Shown: positions 34,906 through 43,367, counted from the first letter of the stretch. The stretch is 64,000 bases of DNA from Halobiforma lacisalsi AJ5 (GCF_000226975.2 NZ_CP019285.1:3596001-3660000), one strand, 5' to 3'. Notes: generated by a model from the letters alone, not told the origin. Numbers and translations: made by a program.

Positions 34906-35904
34906 GTGACCGGAACCAGGGTCGGGATCGGAGCGGATCTCGAGGCCACACCGTACGTCGCGCTCGCTTTCGCGGTCTTCGCGGCGAGCACGAGCGCCAT
35001 CCTCGTCCGCTGGAGCGGGGCCCCGAGTTCGGTGGCAGCGTTCTACCGGGTCCTGTTCACGACGGCGATGGTCGCACCCGTCGCCGTCCTGCGGTATCGC
35101 GGAGAGTTCGCCCGGCTCTCCGTCCCGGACTTCGGGTTCGCCGTCGTCGCCGGGGTCGCGCTCGCGATTCACTTCGCGGCCTGGTTCGAGAGCCTGAACC
35201 ACACGAGCGTCGCCGCGAGCGTGACGCTCGTCCAGACCCAGCCGATCTTCGTCGCCGTCGGGGCCGCGCTCGTCCTCGGGGAGCGGGTCTCCCGGGAGAC
35301 CGTCGTCGGCATCGCCGTCGCGATCGTCGGCGCGGCCGCCATGTCGCTTGGCGACGCCGGCGAGGCGCCGATCTCCGACGCGACGGTCTACGGCAACGCC
35401 CTGGCGCTGCTCGGGGCTATCACCGTGGCCGGCTACGTGCTCGCCGGGCGGTCGATCCGCCAGCGCGTCTCGCTGTTCCCGTACGTCACCGTCGTCTACA
35501 CCGCCTGTGCGGTGACACTGGCGGTCCTCGTCGGCGCCCAGGGCCACGACTTCGTCGCCTACCCGGCCCGCGAGTGGCTCCTCTTTCTCGGGATGGCCCT
35601 CGGGCCCGGCGTCTTCGGGCACACGATCGTCAACTGGGTGCTGAAACACCTCGAGTCGGTCGTGGTCAGCGTCGCCTGGCTCGGCGAGCCGGTGGGGTCA
35701 ACGATCCTCGCGCTCGTCCTGCTCGCGGAAGTCCCCGACGCGATCACGCTGGTCGGCGGCGCGGTGGTCCTCGCAGGGATCTACGTGACGACGATCGAAC
35801 GCGAGCGCCGGAAGGGGGATGATCCCGGCGACGAGGGATCGGAGACGAGTGCGGGTGCCGGAACCGATGCGGAGCCGGAGCCTGATCCGGAACCCGATCC
35901 CTGA
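34906..35904 (+). CDS. EamA/DMT family permease
   Basis: 332-residue polytopic membrane protein with ten hydrophobic segments in two EamA repeats. Seen are FRVLF-like YRVLFTTAMVAP, HFAAWFESLNHTSVAASVTLVQTQPIFV, and the second repeat ending VAWLGEPVGSTILALVLLAEVPDAITLVGGAVVLAGIYV. The GTG at 34906 is chosen because upstream in-frame sequence overlaps the NosL gene. Family members export metabolites or nucleotide sugars. The acidic C-terminal tail (about 305-332) is disordered. The NosL gene ends 56 nt upstream. Confidence 0.86.
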   Translation: MTGTRVGIGADLEATPYVALAFAVFAASTSAILVRWSGAPSSVAAFYRVLFTTAMVAPVAVLRYRGEFARLSVPDFGFAVVAGVALAIHFAAWFESLNHTSVAASVTLVQTQPIFVAVGAALVLGERVSRETVVGIAVAIVGAAAMSLGDAGEAPISDATVYGNALALLGAITVAGYVLAGRSIRQRVSLFPYVTVVYTACAVTLAVLVGAQGHDFVAYPAREWLLFLGMALGPGVFGHTIVNWVLKHLESVVVSVAWLGEPVGSTILALVLLAEVPDAITLVGGAVVLAGIYVTTIERERRKGDDPGDEGSETSAGAGTDAEPEPDPEPDP

Positions 35905-35952
35905 TACGAACGAGCGGAGAGAAAAGAACCGACCACGGACGGCCGACTGGGG

Positions 35953-36696
35953 TCAGTTCGTCGACGAGCCGTCGATGATCGCGTCGCCCTCGCGGTCCTC
36001 GTCCCGTTCGCGGTCCCGGCCGAGACCGCGATCGAGGTCCAGATCCGCGTCGCCTTCCAGTTCTCGCTCGCCACCTTCGTCGTCGGTCAGTTCGGCGTCG
36101 ATTTTCTCGAGCAGCAACTCCAGGGCCGACCGGTTTGCCCCCTCGGGAATGATGACGTCCGCGTTCTTCTTCGTCGGTTCGACGAACTGCTCGTGCATCG
36201 GCTTGACCGTCTCTAAGTACTGGTCCATGACGCCCTCGAGGTCCCGGCCGCGGTCGACGACGTCGCGTTCGATCCGTCGCAGGATGCGGACGTCGGCGTC
36301 GGTCATCACGTAGATCCGCAGATCGAGCATGTCGAGGATCTCCTCGTCGTACAGCGAGAAGATGCCCTCGACGACGATCACGTCGGTCGGCTCGACGGTG
36401 ACGCGCTCGTCCTTGCGGTTGTGGATCTCGAAGTCGTACTGGGGCATCTCGATAGGCTGGCCCATCAACAGCGTGTCCAGTTGTTCGCGGAGCAGTTCCC
36501 ACTCGAATGCCGAGGGGTGGTCGTAGTTGACGTCGGCTCGTTCCTCGTACTCGAGGTTCGAGAGGTCTTCGTAGTAGTTGTCAAGCGGGATTCGGGTGAC
36601 GGGTTCGCCGACTTCCTCGGCGAGTGTCCGCGCCACGGTGGTCTTGCCGGCCCCCGTGCCCCCGGCGATCCCGATGACGAACGACGGGATACTCAT
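35953..36696 (-). CDS. udk: Uridine kinase
   Basis: 247-residue nucleoside kinase that makes UMP and CMP in pyrimidine salvage. The P-loop is GGTGAGKT (about 11-18), with DNYYEDL (substrate-binding Asp), DHPSAFEWELL and VVEGIFSLYDEEILDMLDLRIYV, plus RRIERDVVDRGRD. The last ~35 residues are a disordered Asp/Arg-rich tail not needed for the fold. The ATG at 36696 gives MSIPSFVIGIAGGTGAGKT; the in-frame upstream start is less likely. Confidence 0.92.
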   Translation of the reverse strand: MSIPSFVIGIAGGTGAGKTTVARTLAEEVGEPVTRIPLDNYYEDLSNLEYEERADVNYDHPSAFEWELLREQLDTLLMGQPIEMPQYDFEIHNRKDERVTVEPTDVIVVEGIFSLYDEEILDMLDLRIYVMTDADVRILRRIERDVVDRGRDLEGVMDQYLETVKPMHEQFVEPTKKNADVIIPEGANRSALELLLEKIDAELTDDEGGERELEGDADLDLDRGLGRDRERDEDREGDAIIDGSSTN

Positions 36697-36833
36697 CACT
36701 CGAGTCTGGATACGGGCCGTAATCAATCCCCTGAAATGCGGTCGCTCTCGGTAACAGGGTGCGTGGCCGCCGACGGGAACGACTGCGAGCGGGAACGCGG
36801 TGGCTTCTTTACCGTTCGTGCGCAGACCCCGGT

Positions 36834-37535
36834 ATGCACGTCGTCGTCAACGCCGCCGCGAGCGCGGACGGCAAGCTCTCCTCGAGGCGGCGCGAACAGA
36901 TCGCCATCAGCGGCGAGGCCGACTTCGACCGCGTCGACCGGCTCCGGGCCGACAGCGACGCCGTCGTCGTCGGCGTCGGGACCGTTCTCGCCGACGATCC
37001 GAGCCTCACCGTCAAGGATGCCGAGCGGCGGAAACGACGGCAGGAGGCCGGCAAGCCCGGAAATCCCGCGCGAGTGGTCGTCGACTCGAGGGCTCGCACT
37101 CCGCCGGACGCCGAGGTCGCCGACGACGCGGCGACGACCTACGTCTGCGTGAGCGAGGCCGCGCCGGTCGACCGCCGGCTGGCGCTGTCCGAGCGAGCGG
37201 ACACGGAACTCGTGACTGCCGGGGAGGAGCGGGTCGACCTCCTGCCCGCCTTCGCCGCGCTGCAAGAGGAAGGACTCGAGCAAATCATGGTCGAGGGCGG
37301 CGGCGAACTCATCTTCTCGCTGTTCGAGGCCGGACTGGTCGACGAACTCCAGGTCTTCGTCGGGCCGAAAGTGATCGGCGGCCGCGACGCGCCGACGCTG
37401 GCCGACGGCGAGGGGTTCGTCGAAGAGTTCCCCCGGCTCGCACTCGAGGACGTCGAACGGATCGACGAGGGTATCCTGCTGAGCTGGCGGGTGGAGCCGG
37501 ACGCGACGGCGGCAAACGACTGGAGCGAAGGCTGA
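36834..37535 (+). CDS. Archaeal riboflavin biosynthesis reductase (RibD C-terminal family)
   Basis: 233-residue NADPH-dependent 2,5-diamino-6-ribosylamino-pyrimidinone 5'-phosphate reductase, which acts before deamination in archaeal riboflavin synthesis. Motifs are VNAAASADGKLSS, VGVGTVLADDPSLTV, VVVDSRARTP, the MVEGGGELIFSLF phosphate loop, and GLVDELQVFVGPKVIGGRDAPT. The ATG at 36834 is close to a typical haloarchaeal start. It is monocistronic, with msrA 55 nt after. Confidence 0.9.
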   Translation: MHVVVNAAASADGKLSSRRREQIAISGEADFDRVDRLRADSDAVVVGVGTVLADDPSLTVKDAERRKRRQEAGKPGNPARVVVDSRARTPPDAEVADDAATTYVCVSEAAPVDRRLALSERADTELVTAGEERVDLLPAFAALQEEGLEQIMVEGGGELIFSLFEAGLVDELQVFVGPKVIGGRDAPTLADGEGFVEEFPRLALEDVERIDEGILLSWRVEPDATAANDWSEG

Positions 37536-37590
37536 CCGCTTCCCGCGACGTCCCGTCACATCTTTCCTCGCCGGGCCCGTCCACTCGAGC

Positions 37591-38124
37591 ATGGAACGCG
37601 CGACATTCGGTGGCGGCTGTTTCTGGTGTGTCGAGGCGGCCTTCGAGGAACTCGAGGGCGTCGAATCGGTGACCTCCGGTTACGCCGGCGGCCACGTCGA
37701 AGACCCGACCTACGAGGAAGTCTGTTCCGGCGAGACCGGCCACGCGGAGGTCGTCCAGCTCGAGTACGACCCCGAGGCCGTCGCCTACGAGGACCTGCTC
37801 GAGGTCTTCTTTACCATCCACGACCCCACGACGAAGGACCGCGAGGGTCCGGACGTCGGCTCGCAGTATCGCTCGGCGATCTACGCTCACGACGAAGACC
37901 AACTCGAGACCGCCCGCCGGTTCGCCGAGGAACTCGAGAACGAAGGACTCTACGAGGGGATCGTGACCGAGATCGAGCCGCTCGAGACGTTCTACGAGGC
38001 CGAGGAGTACCACCAGAACTACTTCGAGAAGAACCCCAACGACGCCTACTGTACGATGCACGCGGCCCCGAAAGTCGAGAAGGTCCGCGAGAAGTTCGAC
38101 GGGAAGGTGACGGCAAGCGAGTAG
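37591..38124 (+). CDS. msrA: Peptide-methionine (S)-S-oxide reductase MsrA
   Basis: 177-residue repair enzyme that reduces methionine-S-sulfoxide in proteins. The catalytic Cys lies in GGCFWCVEAAF (Cys about 10), with the conserved YAGG, HAEVV, and GSQYRSAIY motifs. The resolving Cys is in YCTMHAAPK near the C-terminus. Length is normal. Stands alone; an oxidative-stress role is consistent with the family. Confidence 0.94.
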   Translation: MERATFGGGCFWCVEAAFEELEGVESVTSGYAGGHVEDPTYEEVCSGETGHAEVVQLEYDPEAVAYEDLLEVFFTIHDPTTKDREGPDVGSQYRSAIYAHDEDQLETARRFAEELENEGLYEGIVTEIEPLETFYEAEEYHQNYFEKNPNDAYCTMHAAPKVEKVREKFDGKVTASE

Positions 38125-38166
38125 TCGGGCCGTCGCGGCGTCGGCTCCGACCGGCCGTTCGACGAG

Positions 38167-38541
38167 TTACGCGATCGATCCGTCCCGGTCCGATGCCTCC
38201 GAGAGGTGTTCTTTCCCCCACTCGGTCATCGCTTCGATCACCGGCTCGAGCGATTTGCCCAGGTCGGTCAGCGAGTACTCGACCCGGACTGGCTTCTCGT
38301 TGACGATCTCGCGGTCGACCAGTCGCTTCTCCTCGAGGTCGTCGAGCACCTCCGAGAGCACCTTGCTCGAGATGCCGCCGACTTCGTCCTGCAACGCGTT
38401 GAATCCGAGCGGGCCGTTCGCGAGCAGTCGCTGGACGATCACTGGGTGCCACTTCTTGCCGATCAGCGTCGCGGTAGAGGTGACGGGACACCAGTCCTCG
38501 CCCGCACACCAGACCTGAAGGTCGTCAGTCGGTTCAGTCAT
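38167..38541 (-). CDS. HxlR-family winged-helix transcriptional regulator
   Basis: 124-residue HxlR-type regulator. The family N-terminal Cys is in EDWCPVTST (about 18), followed by GKKWHPVIVQRLL, the recognition helix LSEVLDDLEEKRLV, and the wing VRVEYSLTDLGKSLEPVIEAM. HxlR proteins often sense redox or aldehydes through the Cys. It is divergent from the flavoprotein gene at 40407, with an IS element now between. The sites GTTAC-N5/6-GTAAT/C flank both genes. Confidence 0.9.
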   Translation of the reverse strand: MTEPTDDLQVWCAGEDWCPVTSTATLIGKKWHPVIVQRLLANGPLGFNALQDEVGGISSKVLSEVLDDLEEKRLVDREIVNEKPVRVEYSLTDLGKSLEPVIEAMTEWGKEHLSEASDRDGSIA

Positions 38542-38571
38542 GGGTCACCCAACGGGGCTGACGGATTTAAC

Positions 38572-38586
38572 GTTACCTCACGTAAT
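38572..38586. promoter_or_regulatory. Inverted repeat GTTAC-CTCAC-GTAAT upstream of hxlR-type gene
   Basis: An interrupted inverted repeat about 30 nt upstream of the HxlR start codon on its promoter side. A matching GTTAC-N6-GTAAC lies at 40321-40336 on the far side of the IS. It is a candidate HxlR operator. Confidence 0.5.
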
Positions 38587-38607
38587 CCACTTACCGACTG
38601 ACATCCT

Positions 38608-38627
38608 CCCACGGCTAAAGCCGTGGG
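38608..38627. repeat. Right-end hairpin CCCACGGCTAAAGCCGTGGG
   Basis: Perfect 8-bp stem with a 4-nt loop. The tnpB stop codon (minus-strand TAG at 38615-38617) falls inside this hairpin, so the coding end and the structural end overlap. It is the expected recognition hairpin of TnpA and the 3' scaffold of the guide RNA. Confidence 0.75.
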
Positions 38628-38760
38628 GTTCCCCCACTGGGGGTTGAACCCACGGATACGGAGAGGTTCGCAGGTTCGTCGTCACGTTGGACGATGACCT
38701 GCGTTTCGGACTGTGCCAGTACAGCCCCCGCCTCGGACAGCGGTTTCGAGAACTTGCCCA
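38608..38760 (-). ncRNA. Candidate omega/reRNA scaffold at the 3' end of tnpB
   Basis: In IS200/IS605 elements the guide RNA (omegaRNA, reRNA) derives from the 3' end of the tnpB transcript and runs through the right end. Here the region ends in the hairpin at 38608-38627. Boundaries are inferred from the family, not seen. Confidence 0.3.
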
Positions 38761-39769
38761 AGGCTCGTTTGCCGATATTCAGCGCACCGTTTTTGTCCGC
38801 GTTGTCGTCCAGTCCACACGCAGGACACTTGAACCGCCCCTGCGTCTCGCGGTCGCCTTCGCAGGTACAACGGTTGCACGTCTTCGACGTGTCGTATTCT
38901 TTGACCAACTGTACGTCGATACCCGCGTCGTGGGCCTTGTACTCGATGTAGTTCAAGAGGCGGGCGAACGGCATCTTGTGGGTCTTGTCGTTGACGTACC
39001 GTCCCTTGTCGTTGTCCTTACGAATCCCACCAAGGTCGCCCACGACGATAACTGCGTTCCGCTCCTCGGCGTCCTCCACAATCTGTCGAGCAATCTTGTG
39101 GAGGCGGTCGTCCACCTTCCGCGCTTCCGCGTCACCGATTTGCTCAACCACCTGTTGCCCCTGTCGAGGTTTCGCCTTCCCGATGGACTTTCGGAGTTGC
39201 TTGTAGTGTTCGCGGATACGGCGAACTTCCTCGCCGTAGAACGTGGTTTTGCGGTCAGAGAGGAACGCGCAGGTGGCGACCCACCGTGCGCCCATGTCGA
39301 TAGCCAGTACGTCGTCATACTCGTCTCGAACAGTCACAGACCGCTTGACGACGAGATGAACGTACCAGTCACCGTCACGGCGCACCAACTCACTGTCCCG
39401 AATATCGCCCTCACGGATGAGTTGTTCGTCCTTATGCGGGAGGTAGGCGGGACACCAGATGGAGTTGCCCCGTCCACGCTCGGGGTCGAAGACAGGGACT
39501 TTGACCCACCACGACGAGAGAACGGTGTTCTCGTCGTGGGCTACGTCGAACACGTCGTTGCGGAGAACAACGGGTTGTTCGGTGTCGTGGTTCGGGTCTT
39601 TCTGTCGCTGGACTTTCGACGCCTGCTGTTTGGTCGCAGAGTAGAGGTCGGCGTCTCCACCGTGAACCTCGCGTTGGAACGCCTCGTACTCACGGGCGAG
39701 TAGGTCAGCCTTCCTGTTGGTCAGCGAGTGGAGTTTGACCCGCACCGTGGTCGAGACGTTTCGTTGCAT
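38615..39769 (-). CDS. tnpB: TnpB, RNA-guided endonuclease-like protein of IS605
   Basis: 384-residue TnpB, ancestor-type of Cas12. An N-terminal OB/helical region is followed by RuvC-I (LAIDMGARWVA, about 155-165), RuvC-II region VIVVGDLGGIRKDN (about 252-262), zinc ribbon CNRC...CPAC (about 318-339), and RuvC-III DDNADKNGALNIG. At RuvC-II the usual Glu (VVxEDL) is Gly, followed by Asp, as in many haloarchaeal TnpB; activity is uncertain. It follows tnpA after 2 nt. The stop lies in the right-end hairpin. Confidence 0.9.
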   Translation of the reverse strand: MQRNVSTTVRVKLHSLTNRKADLLAREYEAFQREVHGGDADLYSATKQQASKVQRQKDPNHDTEQPVVLRNDVFDVAHDENTVLSSWWVKVPVFDPERGRGNSIWCPAYLPHKDEQLIREGDIRDSELVRRDGDWYVHLVVKRSVTVRDEYDDVLAIDMGARWVATCAFLSDRKTTFYGEEVRRIREHYKQLRKSIGKAKPRQGQQVVEQIGDAEARKVDDRLHKIARQIVEDAEERNAVIVVGDLGGIRKDNDKGRYVNDKTHKMPFARLLNYIEYKAHDAGIDVQLVKEYDTSKTCNRCTCEGDRETQGRFKCPACGLDDNADKNGALNIGKRALGKFSKPLSEAGAVLAQSETQVIVQRDDEPANLSVSVGSTPSGGTPRL

Positions 39770-39771
39770 GG

Positions 39772-40161
39772 CTATTCACCTGCTTGGGCGTCGATGTACT
39801 CTTCGATGACCTCGCTGGATACGTCACCCGCGCTCGACACGAAGTATGAGCGCGTCCACAGCGAGGGCAGGCCGAAGTCGAACTCGTCACGGAGGTGGCG
39901 CGAGGAGTAGCCCTTGACCTGTTGCATTATCTTGTTCGGCGCGAGCGTCGGGTCGCCCGTGATGAACAAGTGTACGTGGTCGGGGCGAATCGCCAACTCC
40001 AGTATCTCTAAGCCGAGTTCGTCGGCTTTCTCCTCGATGAGTTCTTCGAGACGGTCGTGTACCTCGCCTTCCAGTACCGATTTGCGGTACTTCGGGCACC
40101 AGATGAAGTGGTACTGGAGTTTGTGGACGTTGGTACGTTCCCTGTCGAACCCACGAGGCAT
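39772..40161 (-). CDS. tnpA: TnpA, Y1 HUH transposase of IS200/IS605
   Basis: 129-residue single-strand transposase. The HUH motif is DHVHLFI (about 66-72), preceded by YHFIWCPKYRKSVL, and the catalytic Tyr is in VIEEYIDAQ near the C-terminus. The ATG at 40161 gives MPRGFDRERTN, the usual haloarchaeal start; ATGs at 40164 and 40185 would add one or eight residues. A TATA-like TATATAC precedes it. Confidence 0.9.
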   Translation of the reverse strand: MPRGFDRERTNVHKLQYHFIWCPKYRKSVLEGEVHDRLEELIEEKADELGLEILELAIRPDHVHLFITGDPTLAPNKIMQQVKGYSSRHLRDEFDFGLPSLWTRSYFVSSAGDVSSEVIEEYIDAQAGE

Positions 40162-40259
40162 CATCAGTATATAGAAACTATTCACCTAAAGATATTACGT
40201 AAGCATCTAACCACAGCCGTGGCTACGAACGTGGATAGATTCCCAGTCGTCGGCTTCAT

Positions 40260-40279
40260 CCCACCCGTAAACGGGTGGG
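40260..40279. repeat. Left-end hairpin CCCACCCGTAAACGGGTGGG
   Basis: Perfect 8-bp stem, 4-nt loop, upstream of tnpA on the minus strand. It has the same length and build as the right-end hairpin but a different sequence, typical of IS605 left ends. Confidence 0.75.
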
Positions 40280-40320
40280 CTTTCGCCTCACTACCGCTGT
40301 AATAGCCGCTGGCGATCCCG

Positions 40321-40336
40321 GTTACCGGCTCGTAAC
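40321..40336. promoter_or_regulatory. Inverted repeat GTTAC-CGGCTC-GTAAC
   Basis: A perfect 5-bp inverted repeat spaced by 6 nt, about 71 nt before the flavoprotein start. With ATTAC-N9-GTAAT at 40365-40383 it forms a pair of similar sites, matching the one next to the HxlR gene. Candidate HxlR operator. Confidence 0.5.
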
Positions 40337-40406
40337 CCGGTGTGGGGCCGGTTGGCTCGAGTTTATTACTAACGAGTCGTAATCCGGTTACGAGACGAAA
40401 CCACCA

Positions 40407-41435
40407 ATGACGACGCCATCCACTCCGGACGAGCGCCGGTACGAAGTCGCCGTGGTCGGCGGCGGACCGGCCGGACTGACGACTGCACTGTACGCGACCC
40501 GACTCGGCCACGAGACCGCGGTCTTCGACCGTGGCGGCGGCCGCGCCGCGATGATGCAGGAGACCCACAACGTCATCGGCGTCCCCGAGTCGGTCTCGGG
40601 CACCGAGTTCCTCGAGACGGCCGTCGACCAGCTACGGTCGTACGGCGCGGACTACCGCCAGGAGTTCGTGACCGGCGTCGACCGGCGCGACGACGAGTTC
40701 GTGCTCGAGACGACGGAGGGAACGGCCGTCGCCGATCGGGTCGTGCTCGCGACCGGCTTCTCCGACGGTCGTCCGGAGCCGCCGCTGCCCCGCACCGGCC
40801 GCGGTCTGCACTACTGCCTCCACTGTGACGCCTACATGTTCGTCGACGAGCCGGTCTACGTGATGGGCCACGGAGACAGCGCCGCCTACGTGGCGATGAT
40901 CATGCTGAACTTCACCGACGATGTCGATCTGCTGTTGCGGGACGACGACCCGACCTGGAGCGACGAGACCGCGACGCTGCTCGAGAACCACCCCGTCGAC
41001 GTCGTCCGCGAGGAGGTCACCGGCGTCCGGAACGGCGAGGACGGCTGGCTCGAGGCCCTGGAGTTCGCGGACGGTTCGGTCCGGGAGTACGCAGGCGGGT
41101 TCGCGATGTACGGCTCCGACTACAACGACGGGCTCGCGGCGTCGCTCGGCGCGGAACTGAACGACGACGGCACGGTTGCGGTGGACGACCACGGCCGCAC
41201 GTCGGTCGACGGGCTCTACGCCGTCGGCGACCTGACGCCCGGCCACAACCAGATCCCCGTCGCGATGGGCCAGGGGGCGAAGGCGGGCATCGCGATCCAC
41301 AAGAGCCTCCGCGCGTTCCCGAAGTCGCTCGCGGAACTCGAGGCCGAAGGCGCGGTCGGTCTCGAGGACGTCCCCGCCATCGCACCCGAACTGCGACGGC
41401 AGGCGAACGCCCACGCACCGGCCGAAGGCGACTGA
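40407..41435 (+). CDS. FAD-dependent thioredoxin-reductase-like protein
   Basis: 342-residue flavoprotein of the class II pyridine nucleotide disulfide reductase family. The FAD-binding motif GGGPAGLTTALYATR is at about 17-31, the redox CLHC pair in HYCLHCDAYMF at about 136-139, the NAD(P)H motif GHGDSAAYV near 155, and the C-terminal FAD motif GLYAVGDLTPGHNQIPVAMGQGAKAGI. The Cys pair marks it as thioredoxin-reductase-like rather than a ferredoxin:NADP reductase. It has an inverted-repeat-rich promoter and lies opposite the HxlR gene beyond the IS. Confidence 0.88.
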   Translation: MTTPSTPDERRYEVAVVGGGPAGLTTALYATRLGHETAVFDRGGGRAAMMQETHNVIGVPESVSGTEFLETAVDQLRSYGADYRQEFVTGVDRRDDEFVLETTEGTAVADRVVLATGFSDGRPEPPLPRTGRGLHYCLHCDAYMFVDEPVYVMGHGDSAAYVAMIMLNFTDDVDLLLRDDDPTWSDETATLLENHPVDVVREEVTGVRNGEDGWLEALEFADGSVREYAGGFAMYGSDYNDGLAASLGAELNDDGTVAVDDHGRTSVDGLYAVGDLTPGHNQIPVAMGQGAKAGIAIHKSLRAFPKSLAELEAEGAVGLEDVPAIAPELRRQANAHAPAEGD

Positions 41436-41896
41436 TAGGAGACGCGATCCGGGTATTCCGTCTCGAGCCGCGTCGTGAGTTCGGCGTCGGAGTCGATCCC
41501 GGTCAACTAGCGCGATGTCGGTACCCCTCTGCCATTCATCCTCGACCCGTGACGGCTCCGTTCTACCCCACCCCGTCCGCTCGCACCTGGTCTACGGAGT
41601 GGTCGGAGACGTACCGACCGCGAGCCGTTCCGGTTCCGGGGTCGAACGGTGCACGCTCTCGCCCGGGACCGAAATCGACCGAGGGAACGGCTCGACACGG
41701 AACCCTCGATTCACGAAATCACACGCTGTCCTCGGTAAGGTCGGATTAGCCCGGCACCCGACCGATCGACGCCGACTCCCGCCGTAAGGGCGGGCAGGAT
41801 CCGCTATTAAAATCTTGCGCGAACGGGTATCTATCACGCCACAACGATGGGGTCCTTTCTTCCCTCGAACTTCCTCACCGATTCCTGTGGTACCAT
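41436..41896. other. Intergenic region without a recognised gene
   Basis: 461 nt between the flavoprotein and the cupredoxin protein. Open frames here have no family resemblance and look like shadows. An AT-rich stretch ATTAAAATC (about 41806-41814) could be the promoter of the cupredoxin gene. No repeat or RNA gene seen. Confidence 0.6.
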
Positions 41897-43345
41897 ATGA
41901 CGGACGATAACGAATCGAACCACGGCGTAGCACGACGGACCCTGCTGGCGGCCGGTGGCACGGCGACGATCGGGGCGCTCGCGGGACGTGCGGGAGCCAG
42001 GCTAGACGAGCACGAGACCGACGCCGGCGGCGATAGCGACGGCGATGGGACCGATGAACCGAGCCGGGAAGTCACGGTACGGCAGGAGCCGGGAAACGCC
42101 TTCTACTGGGTGTTACCCGGCGAACGACGACTGAGTCCGCAGGTTTTCGGCACGCCAGAGAATCCACGGCGCGGGAGTGCCCTGCTCGAGTCACGGATCG
42201 AACAGGCAAAGGGGTTTCCCGAACCGCTCGACGAAGCGATCCCGCAGTTGCTCGAGGACCTCCCGCCGCTCGTGGCCGCACCGGAAGCGGGCCGGGAACC
42301 GATCGAAGACGGGGAATCGGACGGGATCGCCCAGGAGCGATTCACCGAGCCGACGCTGTACAGCGACGATGCCGAGGTGACCAGCGGCTCGTTCGAGATT
42401 TCGTATCAGGATCACCAGCCCTACGATCTTCCGGGGGCACCGGGTGACACGACCGATTCGATCGAACTCGACGCACAGTTCACCGACCCGGCTGGCAACG
42501 AGTACGAACTCGAACACGACCACGTCGTGCAACCACCGATCCCCGGCTACGAGACCGGCGGCGGCGTCCTGACGGGGAGTTGGCTCCACGGGATCACGGG
42601 GACGGGTTCGCCGCTGTTGACGGAAACGTACACCTACGGTGGGTCGTGGGGCGTCGGCGACGTCCGTATCAACGGCGAGTTGGCGACCGAAGACGGGTTC
42701 CGCGTCATCCACTTCATGACGACCCAGACCGTTCGAGACGAACGGTACCGAATGGCGCTCGACGAGGAGATGCCGCTCGCCCCCGACGAGACGATCGCGG
42801 GACAGATCCACCACACCCACGGCGTCGTCCTGCCGATCAGGCCGACGCCCGACGGGCCCGTGTACGACCCGGTCCCAACCGCGATGGAACTGCCCAGCGG
42901 CGAGACCCAGCCGTTCATCCACGCGATGTGGGAACAGGAGGAACTCGTCGAGGGACCGTTCGCCGACTGGGAGTTTCCCGATCAGCCCGCCGAGGCCGAG
43001 CCGGACGATCAGGATACGGCCGACGATTCGGGACCCGACTTCCGGTTCCTCGGCGACGCGTCGGCCTGGCAGGGCGAAGCGCCCGACGGTATCGCGGGCG
43101 AAGAGAACCCGACGCTCAGCCTCGAGGCGGGGGCCGAGTACGAACTGGTGTGGGAAAACGCCGACGGCCTCCAGCACAACTTCGCGATCGAAGACGAGGA
43201 CGGGTCGGACCTGCAGGCGTCGGAGTTGCTAGGCGAGGAAGGGGCGACCCAGACGGTCACGTTCACGGCGACGGCGGAGATGTCGGAGTACTACTGTCAG
43301 GTCCACCCCGGGAGTATGCGCGGGTCGATCGAAGTCGAGGGCTGA
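41897..43345 (+). CDS. Tat-exported protein with C-terminal cupredoxin domain
   Basis: 482-residue exported protein; twin-Arg RRTLLAAGGTATIGALAG at about 13-30. Residues ~60-360 form a His-rich domain of no recognised family (HDHVVQP, HHTHGVVLPI). The C-terminal ~100 residues are a cupredoxin (halocyanin/plastocyanin-like) with type-1 copper ligands: His in LQHNF, Cys and His in YYCQVHPGSM, and that Met. The metal site implies electron transfer or copper binding. The start ATG follows a T/A-rich promoter. It appears monocistronic. Confidence 0.78.
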   Translation: MTDDNESNHGVARRTLLAAGGTATIGALAGRAGARLDEHETDAGGDSDGDGTDEPSREVTVRQEPGNAFYWVLPGERRLSPQVFGTPENPRRGSALLESRIEQAKGFPEPLDEAIPQLLEDLPPLVAAPEAGREPIEDGESDGIAQERFTEPTLYSDDAEVTSGSFEISYQDHQPYDLPGAPGDTTDSIELDAQFTDPAGNEYELEHDHVVQPPIPGYETGGGVLTGSWLHGITGTGSPLLTETYTYGGSWGVGDVRINGELATEDGFRVIHFMTTQTVRDERYRMALDEEMPLAPDETIAGQIHHTHGVVLPIRPTPDGPVYDPVPTAMELPSGETQPFIHAMWEQEELVEGPFADWEFPDQPAEAEPDDQDTADDSGPDFRFLGDASAWQGEAPDGIAGEENPTLSLEAGAEYELVWENADGLQHNFAIEDEDGSDLQASELLGEEGATQTVTFTATAEMSEYYCQVHPGSMRGSIEVEG

Positions 43346-43367
43346 GGACTGAGGGCTGAGGCCTGAC
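43340..43367 (+). repeat. Four 7-bp units (GGCTGAG-type) at a stop codon
   Basis: GGCTGAG, GACTGAG, GGCTGAG, GCCTGAC in tandem, starting in the last codons of the cupredoxin gene, with the TGA inside the first unit. Slippage-type repeat. Confidence 0.6.

Larger units (their letters stand above)
38598..40290 (-). mobile_element. IS200/IS605-family insertion element with tnpA and tnpB
   Basis: A complete-looking element: tnpA and tnpB in one minus-strand unit, flanked by subterminal hairpins (38608-38627 at the right end, 40260-40279 at the left end) as expected for a single-strand-transposing HUH element without terminal inverted repeats. Exact cleavage ends are not fixed from sequence; the limits are approximate. 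It separates the HxlR regulator from the flavoprotein gene. Confidence 0.7.

Noticed and set aside
38608-40279. CRISPR-like array because of repeated hairpins
   Set aside because: Only two hairpins of different sequence, at the two ends of an IS605; no spacer-repeat periodicity.
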